Assembly (NCBI RefSeq): GCF_019049245.1
Contig: NZ_JAGMUK010000030.1
Location: 62,001 to 126,000 of the forward strand
Reading direction: 5' to 3'
DNA from: Streptomyces sp. AC555_RSS877
GTDB lineage: Bacteria; Actinomycetota; Actinomycetes; Streptomycetales; Streptomycetaceae
DNA: 64,000 nt
Below, piece after piece: positions 35,461 to 44,125 of the stretch. The notes below the pieces were generated by a model, which saw nothing but the letters and a program-made list of their open reading frames with translations, was not told the DNA's origin and did no database searches. Both the position numbers and the translations under genes were made by a program. Position 1 is the first letter of the stretch, and every line of letters starts with the position of its first letter.

Positions 35461-36140
35461 CCATCCGTGTCCTGCTCGCCGACGACCAGGCACTGCTGCG
35501 CAGCGCCTTCCGCGTGCTCGTCGACTCCGAGCCCGACATGGAGGTCGTGGGCGAGGCGTCCGACGGCGCGGAGGCGGTGCGGCTGACCAAGGAGGAGCGG
35601 GCCGACGTCGTCCTGATGGACATCCGGATGCCGGGCACCGACGGCCTGGCGGCCACCCGCATGATCAGCGCCGACCCCTCGCTCACCCACGTCCGGGTGG
35701 TCATCCTGACGACGTTCGAGGTCGACGACTACGTCGTGCAGTCGCTGCGCGCGGGTGCGTCCGGTTTCCTCGGCAAGGGCTCCGAGCCCGAGGAACTGCT
35801 CAGTGCGATCCGGGTCGCGGCCGGCGGCGAGGCGCTGCTGTCCCCGGCCGCGACGAAGGGTCTCATCGCCCGATTCCTCGCGCAGGGCGACGCGGGGGAC
35901 GAGGAGCGCGACCCCGCCCGTGCGGAGCGCCTCGCCGCGCTGACCGTGCGGGAGCGCGAGGTCCTGGTGCAGGTCGCGGGCGGCCACTCCAACGACGAGA
36001 TCGCCGGGCGGCTCGAAGTCAGCCCACTCACGGTGAAGACGCACGTCAACCGGGCCATGGCCAAGCTGGGCGCCCGGGACCGGGCACAGCTCGTGGTGAT
36101 CGCGTACGAGTCGGGACTGGTACGTCCAAGGGTGGAGTGA
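35457..36140 (+). CDS. LuxR-family (NarL/LiaR type) response regulator
   Basis: The 227-residue regulator starts MTIRVLLADDQALLRS at the ATG that overlaps the kinase stop. The receiver domain has the acidic pair DD (9-10), phospho-acceptor Asp55 in VVLMDIRMPG, and Lys in GFLGKGSEPEEL. A LuxR-type helix-turn-helix follows from about residue 155 (LTVREREVLVQVAGGHSNDEIAGRLEVSPLTVKTHVNR). It forms a pair with the upstream kinase. The likely targets include the adjacent genes. Confidence 0.95.
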   Translation: MTIRVLLADDQALLRSAFRVLVDSEPDMEVVGEASDGAEAVRLTKEERADVVLMDIRMPGTDGLAATRMISADPSLTHVRVVILTTFEVDDYVVQSLRAGASGFLGKGSEPEELLSAIRVAAGGEALLSPAATKGLIARFLAQGDAGDEERDPARAERLAALTVREREVLVQVAGGHSNDEIAGRLEVSPLTVKTHVNRAMAKLGARDRAQLVVIAYESGLVRPRVE

Positions 36141-36184
36141 CCTCAGCCCTCCGTACTGCGGCCGGAGTATGAGCCGCATAGGAA

Positions 36185-36445
36185 ATGGACCTGGGGGCTA
36201 CGGATCACCCGCGCCTGGGCGTCACCGGCGAGGGCGGGTTCATCGCCCAGCCGCTCGCGGTGGTGGTGATCGGCGGCCTGGTCACGTCGACCGCGTTGAC
36301 CCTGCTGCTCGTTCCCACGCTGTACGCGATGCTGGAGCTCCGCAAGGAGCGCCGGGCGGACAAGCGTGAGGCGAAGCGGGCGAAGAAGGCCGGGCTGCCG
36401 TCCCGGCAGGCGTCCTCGGACGAGCCGGAGCACGCGTCCGTGTGA
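36185..36445 (+). pseudogene. C-terminal remnant of an RND/HAE1 efflux transporter
   Basis: The 86-residue frame carries the end of an RND pump: RLGVTGEGGFIAQPLAVVVIGGLVTSTALTLLLVPTLYAML matches the last membrane helix of HAE1/AcrB-type transporters, followed by a charged tail (RKERRADKREAKRAKK). A functional RND pump needs about 1,000 residues and twelve helices; only the last is left. No other part is found upstream. It is probably a decayed pseudogene rather than a functional single-helix protein. Confidence 0.8.
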
Positions 36446-36556
36446 CCGTCCGGGGAGGCCGGGCGGCGAGCCCCACGGTTCGCCGCCCGGACTCCGCCGT
36501 GTCCCGGTACGTATCCTGTGCCCCGAACAGCTTTACGGGGGAAGGGAATCCGGACG

Positions 36557-38806
36557 GTGCCACTGCACAGGGACGACCCGAAGTCGATCGGCGGGTACAA
36601 ACTGGTCGACCGCCTCGGCGCCGGCGGCATGGGGGCCGTCTACCGGGGCAGATCGCGGTCGGGCCGCGAGGTCGCCGTCAAGGTGGTGCACGCCCAGTAC
36701 GCCGAGGACAGCGTCTTCCGCACCCGGTTCCGGCAGGAGATCGAGGCCGTCCGCAAGGTGAGCGGCGTCTTCACCGCACCGGTCGTGGACGCCGACCCGG
36801 AGGCGGCCCGGCCCTGGATGGCGACCCAGTACGTGCCCGGGCGCTCGCTCGCCCAGCGGATCCGCGACGGGGGCGCGCTCAGAGGCGGCGAACTGCGGCG
36901 GCTGGCGCTGGGGTTGGTGGAGGCCCTGCGGGACATCCACCGGGCCGGCGTGGTGCACCGGGACCTGAAGCCGGCGAACGTGCTGATGGCCGAGGACGGC
37001 CCTCGCGTCATCGACTTCGGCATCTCCCGCGCGGTGGAGAACCACAACACGCTGACCGAGACCGGCCAGATGATCGGCACCCCGCCGTTCATGTCCCCGG
37101 AGCAGCTCACCGACGCCCGCACGGTCGGCCCGGCCTCCGACGTCTTCTCCCTCGGGGCGCTCCTGGTCTACGCGACGACCGGGCACGGGCCCTTCGACAC
37201 CGACAGCCCCTATCTGACGGCCTACCGGGTGGTCCACGACGACCCCGTGCTGGACGGGGTCGGCCGGCCGCTGCGCGGGATCCTGGAGCGCTGCCTGGCC
37301 AAGGAGGCCGCGGACCGGCCCGGACTCGACGAGCTGGCCCGGGAGTTCGCCACCGCCCTGCCCGAGCCCGACGCGGGCGACCTCGCCACCGTGTCGCTGC
37401 GCCTGGGGGAGCTGCCGGCCACGCCGGACACCCGCCCCGGGACCCTCGCCGACCCGGCCGCACCCACCCGCCCCGGCCGCCGAAACCGCCGTCTTGGCCC
37501 GCTACTGGCAGCGACCGGCACGGTCGGCGCCGTCGTCCTCGGGCTCACGGCCTACCTGCTGCTCGACCCGGGCTGGGCGGACAGCGGCGACGGCGCGACC
37601 CCCAGGCCGTCCGCGACGTCGCGGTGGGCGGCACTGCCCAGCGGCTGGAAGCCGTGGGAGACGACGGTCTACGAGAGGGCCGCACGCGGTGTGAAGAAGG
37701 CGCCGGAGGCGGGCGGCGGCGGGATGCGGGGCGGGCCGGACTGCCAGATGTACGAGGGCGCCGCCTACTGCACCGGCGACGGCATCCTTCCCGTACGCCT
37801 GAACGGGCTGACCGGCGAGACCGATTGGCGGGCCGCCGCGGCGCCGTCCGGCGGCGTCGAAGGGACGTACACCTTCACGCTTCTCGGCATCCGGGACGAC
37901 GCGGTGCTGGTCCAGCAGCTCTTCCAACCGGACGAAGCCGACGAGGACACGACCAGTGTCCTCGCCCTCGACGTCGAGACCGGTGACCGGCTGTGGCACC
38001 GCACGGTCAACGACGACTGGGTCGAAGTGATCGCCTCCGGCGACCTCGTCCTGACACCGGACGCCGACGGCCGCTCGGTGACCGCCCGCTCGCCGCGCAC
38101 CGGTGCCGAGCGCTGGACGGCACCCCTGCCCCCCGAGCACATCTGCGGCTTCACGCAGGCCGAGGAGCGTCTGTACCTGCAGTGCGTCCTCGACTCGATG
38201 GAAACGCAGGACCTCGTGGTCACGGAACTGGACCGGGCCGACGGTTCGGCCCGCCGGCTGAAGGGAACGAGCGACGCCGCTCTCCTCGGGGTCTTCGACG
38301 GCCGGCTGCTCTTCCTGGAGTCGCCCCGGGACGGGGAGGGAAACATGCAGATCGGCGAGGACGCCCCGTACGCCCGGATCCGGTTGGTGGACCCGGACAC
38401 CGGCGCGGGCAGCACCACGAAGCTGGCCGAGCAGTACGCGGGGGAAGTGACGCTGGCGGGCGGCACCCTCTGGTTCGCCACCTCCACCGGACAGGTGACC
38501 GCCGTGTCGGCCCGCACGGGCAAACCGCTGTGGCAGACCGCGACGAGCCTGGAACAACCGGGCCCGGCCTTGTACGACCCGCGGACCCGCACCCTCTACC
38601 TGGGCAGTTCCAGCGGCCGGGTGGGGGCGCTCGACGCGCGGAAGGGCACGGTGTTGTGGGAGACCCTGCCGCGGGCCGAGCGGTTCGACTCCGGCTGGAC
38701 CGTCAAGGTGCGTCTCCACGAAGGGGCCCTGGTCGTCGCCACTCCCGACGGCACCGTCTTCAGCCTCGACCCCGCCCACCCCGAGCGGAAACCCGCCGCG
38801 GAGTGA
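36557..38806 (+). CDS. Ser/Thr protein kinase with extracytoplasmic PQQ-like beta-propeller
   Basis: The 749-residue protein has a cytoplasmic kinase (residues 13-270): G-loop LGAGGMGAVYRG, Lys42 in VAVKVV, HRDLKPANV at 134-142, DFG at 153-155, and APE-equivalent PPFMSPEQ. One membrane segment lies at about 313-336. The rest is an extracellular PQQ-type propeller with repeats such as LALDVETGDRLWHR, VTAVSARTGKPLW, and VGALDARKGTVLWE. The layout is that of Streptomyces receptor kinases sensing an external ligand. The GTG at 36557 is the start, after AGGGAA. A paralogue with the same build is at 58062. Confidence 0.94.
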   Translation: MPLHRDDPKSIGGYKLVDRLGAGGMGAVYRGRSRSGREVAVKVVHAQYAEDSVFRTRFRQEIEAVRKVSGVFTAPVVDADPEAARPWMATQYVPGRSLAQRIRDGGALRGGELRRLALGLVEALRDIHRAGVVHRDLKPANVLMAEDGPRVIDFGISRAVENHNTLTETGQMIGTPPFMSPEQLTDARTVGPASDVFSLGALLVYATTGHGPFDTDSPYLTAYRVVHDDPVLDGVGRPLRGILERCLAKEAADRPGLDELAREFATALPEPDAGDLATVSLRLGELPATPDTRPGTLADPAAPTRPGRRNRRLGPLLAATGTVGAVVLGLTAYLLLDPGWADSGDGATPRPSATSRWAALPSGWKPWETTVYERAARGVKKAPEAGGGGMRGGPDCQMYEGAAYCTGDGILPVRLNGLTGETDWRAAAAPSGGVEGTYTFTLLGIRDDAVLVQQLFQPDEADEDTTSVLALDVETGDRLWHRTVNDDWVEVIASGDLVLTPDADGRSVTARSPRTGAERWTAPLPPEHICGFTQAEERLYLQCVLDSMETQDLVVTELDRADGSARRLKGTSDAALLGVFDGRLLFLESPRDGEGNMQIGEDAPYARIRLVDPDTGAGSTTKLAEQYAGEVTLAGGTLWFATSTGQVTAVSARTGKPLWQTATSLEQPGPALYDPRTRTLYLGSSSGRVGALDARKGTVLWETLPRAERFDSGWTVKVRLHEGALVVATPDGTVFSLDPAHPERKPAAE

Positions 38807-38824
38807 ACGGGGCCGGGGGCAGGG

Positions 38825-40021
38825 CTACGGCAGCGCCAGCATCCGCTCCAGCGCCAGCTTCGCGAACGCCTCGGTCTCCTTGTCGACCTCGATGCGGTTG
38901 ACCAGGTTGCCCTCGGCGAGGGACTCCAGGGTCCACACCAGGTGGGGGAGGTCGATGCGGTTCATCGTCGAGCAGAAGCAGACCGTCTTGTCGAGGAAGA
39001 CGATCTCCTTGCCCTCGGGAGCGAAACGGTTCGCCAGGCGTCGTACGAGGTTCAGCTCGGTCCCGATGGCCCACTTGGAACCCGCCGGGGCGGCCTCCAG
39101 CGCCTTGATGATGTACTCGGTCGAGCCGACGTAGTCCGCCGCCACCACGACCTCGTTCTTGCACTCGGGGTGGACGAGGACGTTGACGCCGGGGATGCGC
39201 TCGCGCACATCCCGCACCGACTCCAGGCTGAAGCGGCCGTGCACCGAGCAGTGGCCCCGCCACAGGATCATCTTCGCGTCGCGCAGCTGCTCGGCGGTCA
39301 GGCCGCCGTTCGGCTTGTGCGGGTTGTAGAGGACGCAGTCCTCCAGCGTCATGCCCATGTCCCGCACGGCGGTGTTGCGGCCGAGGTGCTGGTCGGGCAG
39401 GAAGAGGACCTTTGTTGAATTGGGCTCCCCCTGCTCGAAGGCCCACTCCAGGGCCCGCTGGGCGTTCGACGACGTGCAGATGGTGCCGCCGTGCTTGCCG
39501 GTGAACGCCTTGATGTCCGCGGAGGAGTTCATGTACGAGACGGGCACGACCTGCTCGGCTATGCCGGCCTCGGTCAGCACGTCCCAGCACTCCGCGACCT
39601 GCTCGGCCGTCGCCATGTCGGCCATCGAGCAGCCGGCGGCGAGGTCGGGCAGGACCACCTTCTGGTCGTCGGACGTCAGGATGTCGGCCGACTCCGCCAT
39701 GAAGTGCACACCGCAGAACACGATGTACTCGGCCTCCGGGCGCGCGGCCGCGTCCCGGGCCAGCTTGAAGGAGTCACCCGTGACGTCGGCGAACTGGATG
39801 ACCTCGTCGCGCTGGTAGTGGTGGCCGAGGACGAACACCTTGTCGCCGAGCTTCTCCTTGGCCGCGCGGGCGCGCTCGACCAGGTCGGGGTCGGAGGGCG
39901 AAGGCAGGTCGCCGGGACACTCGACGCCCCGCTCGCTCTTCGGGTCGGCCTCTCGGCCGAGCAGCAACAGGGCGAGCGGAGTCGGCTGTACGTCGAGCTC
40001 CGTGGTCTGGGCGGTGGTCAC
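38825..40021 (-). CDS. nadA: quinolinate synthase
   Basis: NadA condenses iminoaspartate with dihydroxyacetone phosphate to make quinolinate for NAD. The 398-residue enzyme binds a [4Fe-4S] cluster through three Cys, with candidates in DLAAGCSMADM, VHPECKNEV and TVCFCSTMN. Substrate motifs such as GHHYQRDEVIQ and HFMAESADIL are present. The GTG at 40021 (VTTAQTTELDVQP) is used; a GTG three codons upstream is possible. It is divergent from the Fe-S carrier gene erpA, which is a logical neighbour for an Fe-S enzyme. A dyad upstream may bind a NAD regulator. Confidence 0.96.
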   Translation of the reverse strand: MTTAQTTELDVQPTPLALLLLGREADPKSERGVECPGDLPSPSDPDLVERARAAKEKLGDKVFVLGHHYQRDEVIQFADVTGDSFKLARDAAARPEAEYIVFCGVHFMAESADILTSDDQKVVLPDLAAGCSMADMATAEQVAECWDVLTEAGIAEQVVPVSYMNSSADIKAFTGKHGGTICTSSNAQRALEWAFEQGEPNSTKVLFLPDQHLGRNTAVRDMGMTLEDCVLYNPHKPNGGLTAEQLRDAKMILWRGHCSVHGRFSLESVRDVRERIPGVNVLVHPECKNEVVVAADYVGSTEYIIKALEAAPAGSKWAIGTELNLVRRLANRFAPEGKEIVFLDKTVCFCSTMNRIDLPHLVWTLESLAEGNLVNRIEVDKETEAFAKLALERMLALP

Positions 40022-40055
40022 GACACGCACCCTTTCTACTTTTCGTCGAACTGAC

Positions 40056-40070
40056 GTTATCTATCATAAC
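40056..40070. promoter_or_regulatory. dyad overlapping the nadA promoter
   Basis: GTTAT-CTATC-ATAAC is a perfect interrupted dyad 35 bases upstream of the nadA start, in an unusually AT-rich patch. On the minus strand it contains TATGAT, a good -10 element. It may be the operator of a NAD-responsive repressor; no such gene is in the window. Confidence 0.45.
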
Positions 40071-40275
40071 CTGCTTCACGTCACTTTGACGATGGTCATA
40101 GCGTCGATGTGACATGAATCCCGCGGGCGGCCCGGCGGCCGCTGTTCGCTTCAGCGCGGGTGTGCGAGCATGAAGAGGGAAGAGACAAAACACGCCCTCG
40201 GCCCGGAATGAATCCGCGGCCCCGTCGGTTGCAACCGTCGGCAAGCAGTCTCCGTACAACCCGGGAGAGATGTAG

Positions 40276-40632
40276 ATGTCCGTATCGGACGAGACCAGCA
40301 CCGTCACCGACGGCATCATCCTGTCCGACGCCGCCGCGGCGAAGGTCAAGGCCCTGCTCGACCAGGAAGGCCGTGAGGACCTGGCCCTGCGCGTCGCCGT
40401 TCAGCCCGGCGGCTGCTCCGGCCTGCGCTACCAGCTCTTCTTCGACGAGCGTTCCCTCGACGGCGACGTGGTCAAGGACTTCGACGGCGTCAAGGTCGTC
40501 ACCGACCGCATGAGCGCCCCGTACCTGGGCGGCGCGTCCATCGACTTCGTCGACACCATCGAGAAGCAGGGCTTCACGATCGACAACCCGAACGCGACGG
40601 GCTCCTGCGCCTGCGGCGACTCCTTCAGCTAA
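40276..40632 (+). CDS. erpA: A-type Fe-S carrier protein (HesB/ErpA)
   Basis: The 118-residue protein has the A-type scaffold: VQPGGCSGLRYQL with the first conserved Cys and the C-terminal pair in ATGSCACGDSF. These three Cys bind the cluster delivered to target enzymes. Length is typical. The start is the ATG at 40276 with GGGAGAG upstream. It is divergent from nadA, whose product needs a [4Fe-4S] cluster. A strong hairpin follows the gene. Confidence 0.95.
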   Translation: MSVSDETSTVTDGIILSDAAAAKVKALLDQEGREDLALRVAVQPGGCSGLRYQLFFDERSLDGDVVKDFDGVKVVTDRMSAPYLGGASIDFVDTIEKQGFTIDNPNATGSCACGDSFS

Positions 40633-40657
40633 GTCCCACAGCTGGATTTCCGAGCGA

Positions 40658-40700
40658 CGCGAAGGCGGCGGCCCCCTCCGACAGGGCCGCCGCCTTCGCG
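40658..40700. terminator. bidirectional terminator after erpA
   Basis: A 17-bp perfect stem (40658-40674 with 40684-40700) with a 9-base loop lies between convergent genes. Confidence 0.9.
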
Positions 40701-40716
40701 CATGTCCGAGGCCGTC

Positions 40717-42630
40717 CTACCGCGCCCCGGACGTCTCCGGGAGCCGTGCCCCCGCCTTCTCCAGCGGGATCTCCTTGCCGTCCGCGCCCACGACCTTGCG
40801 GTCGCCGAGCGGCTCGTCCAGGGGCACGGTCTGGTGGTACACCTTGGCGATCATGATGCAGATCTTGTCCGGCCAGGGCGTCTCGGTCACCGTGACCGTC
40901 ACCTCGTCCGTGCCCTCGATCGCCGTCGCCTTGTAGTCGGCGCACACCCCGCCCGTGAAGCTCACGGTCAGTTCCGTCCCCTCGGCCGTGTAGCCCTCCA
41001 CCTGGACGTCCTTGGTGGCCGGCGCGGCGGTCGGCTCGTCGCCCGGCGCGCTCGGCGGTGCTGAGGGCGCGCTCGGCCGCGCGGGGGGAGTGGCCGAGGT
41101 CAGGTACGTCGGGTCGACCGCCGGATGCGTCACCGTGTACGCGTCCCGCGCGCCCGCCGCCCGTACCTCGAACAGCCAGGACGGCACCAGCGTCTGCCGT
41201 CCCTCCACCAGGTGCGGCGCCAGCCCGAACACGGCCTTCTCGACCGTGATCGTCTCCCTCTTCCCCGCCTTCGGTACGTCGGTGGACTCCCCGCACGGAG
41301 CTTCCAGCCGGTCCTTCAGCGGTACGGGGCTCGCGCAGCCGCCGATGCCCATGCGGTGACCGGTCCCCGGCGCCGCGTTCATCAGGCCCAGCGTCTTCTC
41401 CGCGCTCAGCACGGGGTACGTGTCCCCCTTCACCGGCGCCTTCATCTGGCCGTTGGCGCCCACCACTTCGCCCTGTGCGCCGACGGTGACGCCGGTCGTC
41501 CAGCCGTAGGTGGGCATCCCGCCGACCTCGGGGTCGGCGTTCACGACCCGCTGGGCGCCCGCGACCAGGCTCGCGTCCAGCTTCGCGTCGTCCTGACCCA
41601 CCGCCTTCAGGACCGGCGCGGCGGCCTTCTTCGCGGCCGCCTCGGTCACCGGGTCGGCGGACGGGTCGACCGGGTCGCTCGCACACACGGTCTCGCTCTG
41701 GCAGGCATCGGGGCCGGGCACGTACCGGTGGAACGTCCAGCTGCCCGGCGCCTGCCTGTTCACCTGCAGACTCGGCCCCGAACCGTCCTTCGCCCCGACC
41801 CGCCAGGCCTGCCCCAGGAGCGCCGGCTTCCCCTCGACGCCCAGCGCCTTCGCCAGCGCGGCCACCTGCTCCTCGGTGACGGTGCCGCCCGACCGGTACA
41901 CGGGCGCGGTGCCGGGACCGTCGGGAAGCGTGCCGTCGGCGCGATAGGTGACGCCGTACGGGTTGGGCTCACCGGGCGCGATGCCGTTCGAACCGCCGCC
42001 CTCGGAGTAGCCGTCGAGGGCGAGCGGCGGGGGAGTACCGTCGCCGCCGGCCCCGGACGCCGTACGGTCCACGGAACCCCCGGAGGCGGACGTGGCGAGG
42101 TACGCCCCACCACCCCCCACCAGCAGTACGGCGGCGGCGACGGAAGCGGCGACCAGTGCGGGGCGGCGGCGGGGCCGGCTGCCACCGTCGGGGACGTCAC
42201 TCGCGGACGCCTCGCCTCCAGCAGCGGGGGACACGTCGGTGTCGGGAGAGGGGGACGGGCCCGGGCCGGGGGCGGCGGCCGCGTCGGTCTCGGGGGAATC
42301 CGCCGAAGCCTCCTGCTCCGAGGCACGCTCATCGGCTTCCGGGACCTCCGGGGCCTCCGGGGCTTCCGCCTGCTCCGAGGCGGCTTCGGGCGCCTCCTCC
42401 TGCTCCGAGGCGGCCTCCGGGGCGGCCTCCGGGGCCGGCTCATCGGCTTCCGGAACATCCGTCGGCTCCGCGGCCGGCTCCCCGGCACCGGCCTCCGGGG
42501 CCTTGCTCTGCTCGGAGGCACCCTCCGCCGCAGCGGGCCCGGTGGTGTCATCGGCGTCCCGCGGCGTACCGGCCTTCTCGGCGCCGTCCTCCGGGCCGAC
42601 GTCGTCGTTGTCGGGTCGCTCGCTGTTCAC
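40717..42630 (-). CDS. large membrane-anchored protein with acidic Ala/Glu/Pro-rich arm
   Basis: The 637-residue protein has three parts. Residues 1-155 are a low-complexity cytoplasmic arm rich in Ala, Glu, Pro and Ser (repeats such as EQEEAPEAASEQAEAPEA). One membrane segment follows (RPALVAASVAAAVLLVGGGGAYLAT, about 156-180). The rest is an extracytoplasmic region with Cys pairs (DACQSETVCAS; GGCASPVPLK...APCGES) and a C-terminal beta-rich part with Pro/Ala/Ser linker. The GTG at 42630 has AAGGAG seven bases upstream and is preferred to the ATG at 42663. It resembles conserved Streptomyces proteins of unknown function. Confidence 0.82.
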   Translation of the reverse strand: MNSERPDNDDVGPEDGAEKAGTPRDADDTTGPAAAEGASEQSKAPEAGAGEPAAEPTDVPEADEPAPEAAPEAASEQEEAPEAASEQAEAPEAPEVPEADERASEQEASADSPETDAAAAPGPGPSPSPDTDVSPAAGGEASASDVPDGGSRPRRRPALVAASVAAAVLLVGGGGAYLATSASGGSVDRTASGAGGDGTPPPLALDGYSEGGGSNGIAPGEPNPYGVTYRADGTLPDGPGTAPVYRSGGTVTEEQVAALAKALGVEGKPALLGQAWRVGAKDGSGPSLQVNRQAPGSWTFHRYVPGPDACQSETVCASDPVDPSADPVTEAAAKKAAAPVLKAVGQDDAKLDASLVAGAQRVVNADPEVGGMPTYGWTTGVTVGAQGEVVGANGQMKAPVKGDTYPVLSAEKTLGLMNAAPGTGHRMGIGGCASPVPLKDRLEAPCGESTDVPKAGKRETITVEKAVFGLAPHLVEGRQTLVPSWLFEVRAAGARDAYTVTHPAVDPTYLTSATPPARPSAPSAPPSAPGDEPTAAPATKDVQVEGYTAEGTELTVSFTGGVCADYKATAIEGTDEVTVTVTETPWPDKICIMIAKVYHQTVPLDEPLGDRKVVGADGKEIPLEKAGARLPETSGAR

Positions 42631-42780
42631 CGCATCGCTCCTTCGGCTGTGCTTCCGTCCCATGACCCCGACCCGACCTTGTCAAAGAGGTCGGCTCACG
42701 GGTCGTATCCCGCATCCCCTTTACGGGGGACGCCGATGGGACGCAGCGGGGGAGCGCGCGGTTCCCTGAAAGGCGCTGCC

Positions 42781-42990
42781 TCAGTCGCCGTACTCCGACA
42801 TCGCGTCCAGCAGCCGCGCCGACGCCGGGGGCACGGTCACGCCGTGGATGAGTGACGGGGAGACCGGACGGGCGGTGATCCGGTCGGGAACCGCCCAGTG
42901 GGGAGCCATCCGGGCGCAGTCCCCGCGCAGCGACGCCAGGTCGCCGTCCAGGTCGGCCGCGACGGGAGCATGGAGCTCGATGTTCGTCAT
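42781..42990 (-). CDS. small hypothetical protein
   Basis: The 69-residue frame starts MTNIELHAPVAADLDGDL with a normal amino-acid composition and an ATG at 42990. It is soluble, with no signal or membrane segment, and ends LLDAMSEYGD. It lies between the membrane protein and the divergent adenosine-kinase-like gene. Short length keeps confidence moderate. No family recognised. Confidence 0.6.
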   Translation of the reverse strand: MTNIELHAPVAADLDGDLASLRGDCARMAPHWAVPDRITARPVSPSLIHGVTVPPASARLLDAMSEYGD

Positions 42991-43149
42991 AGCCGCACCG
43001 TAGGCACGGCCGACCCTGCGAAGAAAGATCTACTATCGGGTAGTTTTGGCCGCTCCAGCGGCTCCAGCGTCTCCGCGCGCCTCGCAGAGCCCCGCGCCGA
43101 CCAGATAGCGTGAACCGTCAATCTGTCTCCCCACAGGAGAGTCAACGCC

Positions 43150-44124
43150 GTGCGCATCGCAGTCACCGGCTCCATCGCCACCGACCACCTCATGACCTTC
43201 CCCGGCCGCTTCGCCGACCAGCTCGTCGCGGACCAACTGCACACGGTCTCGCTCTCCTTCCTGGTCGACAACCTCGACGTCCGCCGGGGCGGCGTCGGCG
43301 CCAACATCGCCTTCGGCATGGGCCAGCTGGGCACCAAGCCGATCCTGGTCGGAGCCGCGGGCTTCGACTTCGACGAGTACCGCGCCTGGCTGGACCGGCA
43401 CGGCGTCGACACCGCCTCGGTGCGCATCTCCGAGACGCTGCACACCGCCCGCTTCGTGTGCACCACGGACGCCGACCACAACCAGATCGGCTCCTTCTAC
43501 ACCGGCGCCATGAGCGAGGCCCGCCAGATCGAGCTCAAGACGGTCGCCGACCGGGTCGACGGCCTCGACCTGGTGCTGATCGGCGCCGACGACCCGGAGG
43601 CGATGCTCCGCCACACCGAGGAGTGCCGCTCCCGGTCCATCCCCTTCGCCGCCGACTTCTCCCAGCAGATCGCCCGTATGGGGGGCGACGAGATCCGGAT
43701 ACTGCTGGACGGAGCGACGTACCTCTTCTCGAACGAGTACGAAAAGGGCCTCATCGAGTCCAAGACGGGCTGGACCGACGAGGAGATCCTGTCGAAGGTC
43801 GGCCACCGCGTCACCACGCTCGGCGCGCAGGGCGTCCGCATCGAGCGCGTCGGCGAGAAGCCGATCGTCGTCGGCTGCCCGGAGGAGGACCGCAAGGCCG
43901 ATCCCACCGGCGTCGGCGACGCCTTCCGCGCCGGCTTCCTCTCCGGCCTCGCCTGGGGGGTGTCCCTGGAGCGCGCCGCCCAGGTCGGCTGCATGCTCGC
44001 CACGCTCGTCATCGAGACGGTCGGTACCCAGGAGTACCAGCTGCGCCGCGCCCACTTCATGGACCGCTTCACCAAGGCGTACGGCCATGAGGCTGCCGCC
44101 GAGGTCCAGGCGCACCTGGGCTGA
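43150..44124 (+). CDS. PfkB-family carbohydrate/adenosine kinase
   Basis: The 324-residue kinase has the PfkB signatures: GGVGANIAFGMGQLG near residue 50 and the C-terminal DPTGVGDAFRAGFLSGL with the catalytic Asp (GDAFR). It resembles actinobacterial adenosine kinase (M. tuberculosis AdoK/CbhK group). It would phosphorylate adenosine or a related nucleoside or sugar with ATP; the substrate is not proven by sequence. The GTG at 43150 follows an AGGAGAG. It is convergent, at one base, with the cysteine desulfurase fusion. Confidence 0.92.
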   Translation: MRIAVTGSIATDHLMTFPGRFADQLVADQLHTVSLSFLVDNLDVRRGGVGANIAFGMGQLGTKPILVGAAGFDFDEYRAWLDRHGVDTASVRISETLHTARFVCTTDADHNQIGSFYTGAMSEARQIELKTVADRVDGLDLVLIGADDPEAMLRHTEECRSRSIPFAADFSQQIARMGGDEIRILLDGATYLFSNEYEKGLIESKTGWTDEEILSKVGHRVTTLGAQGVRIERVGEKPIVVGCPEEDRKADPTGVGDAFRAGFLSGLAWGVSLERAAQVGCMLATLVIETVGTQEYQLRRAHFMDRFTKAYGHEAAAEVQAHLG

Positions 44125-44125
44125 G

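Noticed and set aside
36169..36369. Alternative frame MSRIGNGPGG over the RND remnant
   Set aside because: Out of frame with the recognisable transporter helix, and composition is shadow-like.
43030..43044. CTAC-TATCGG-GTAG dyad between the small hypothetical gene and the PfkB gene
   Set aside because: Only four bases per arm; too short to call without comparison.
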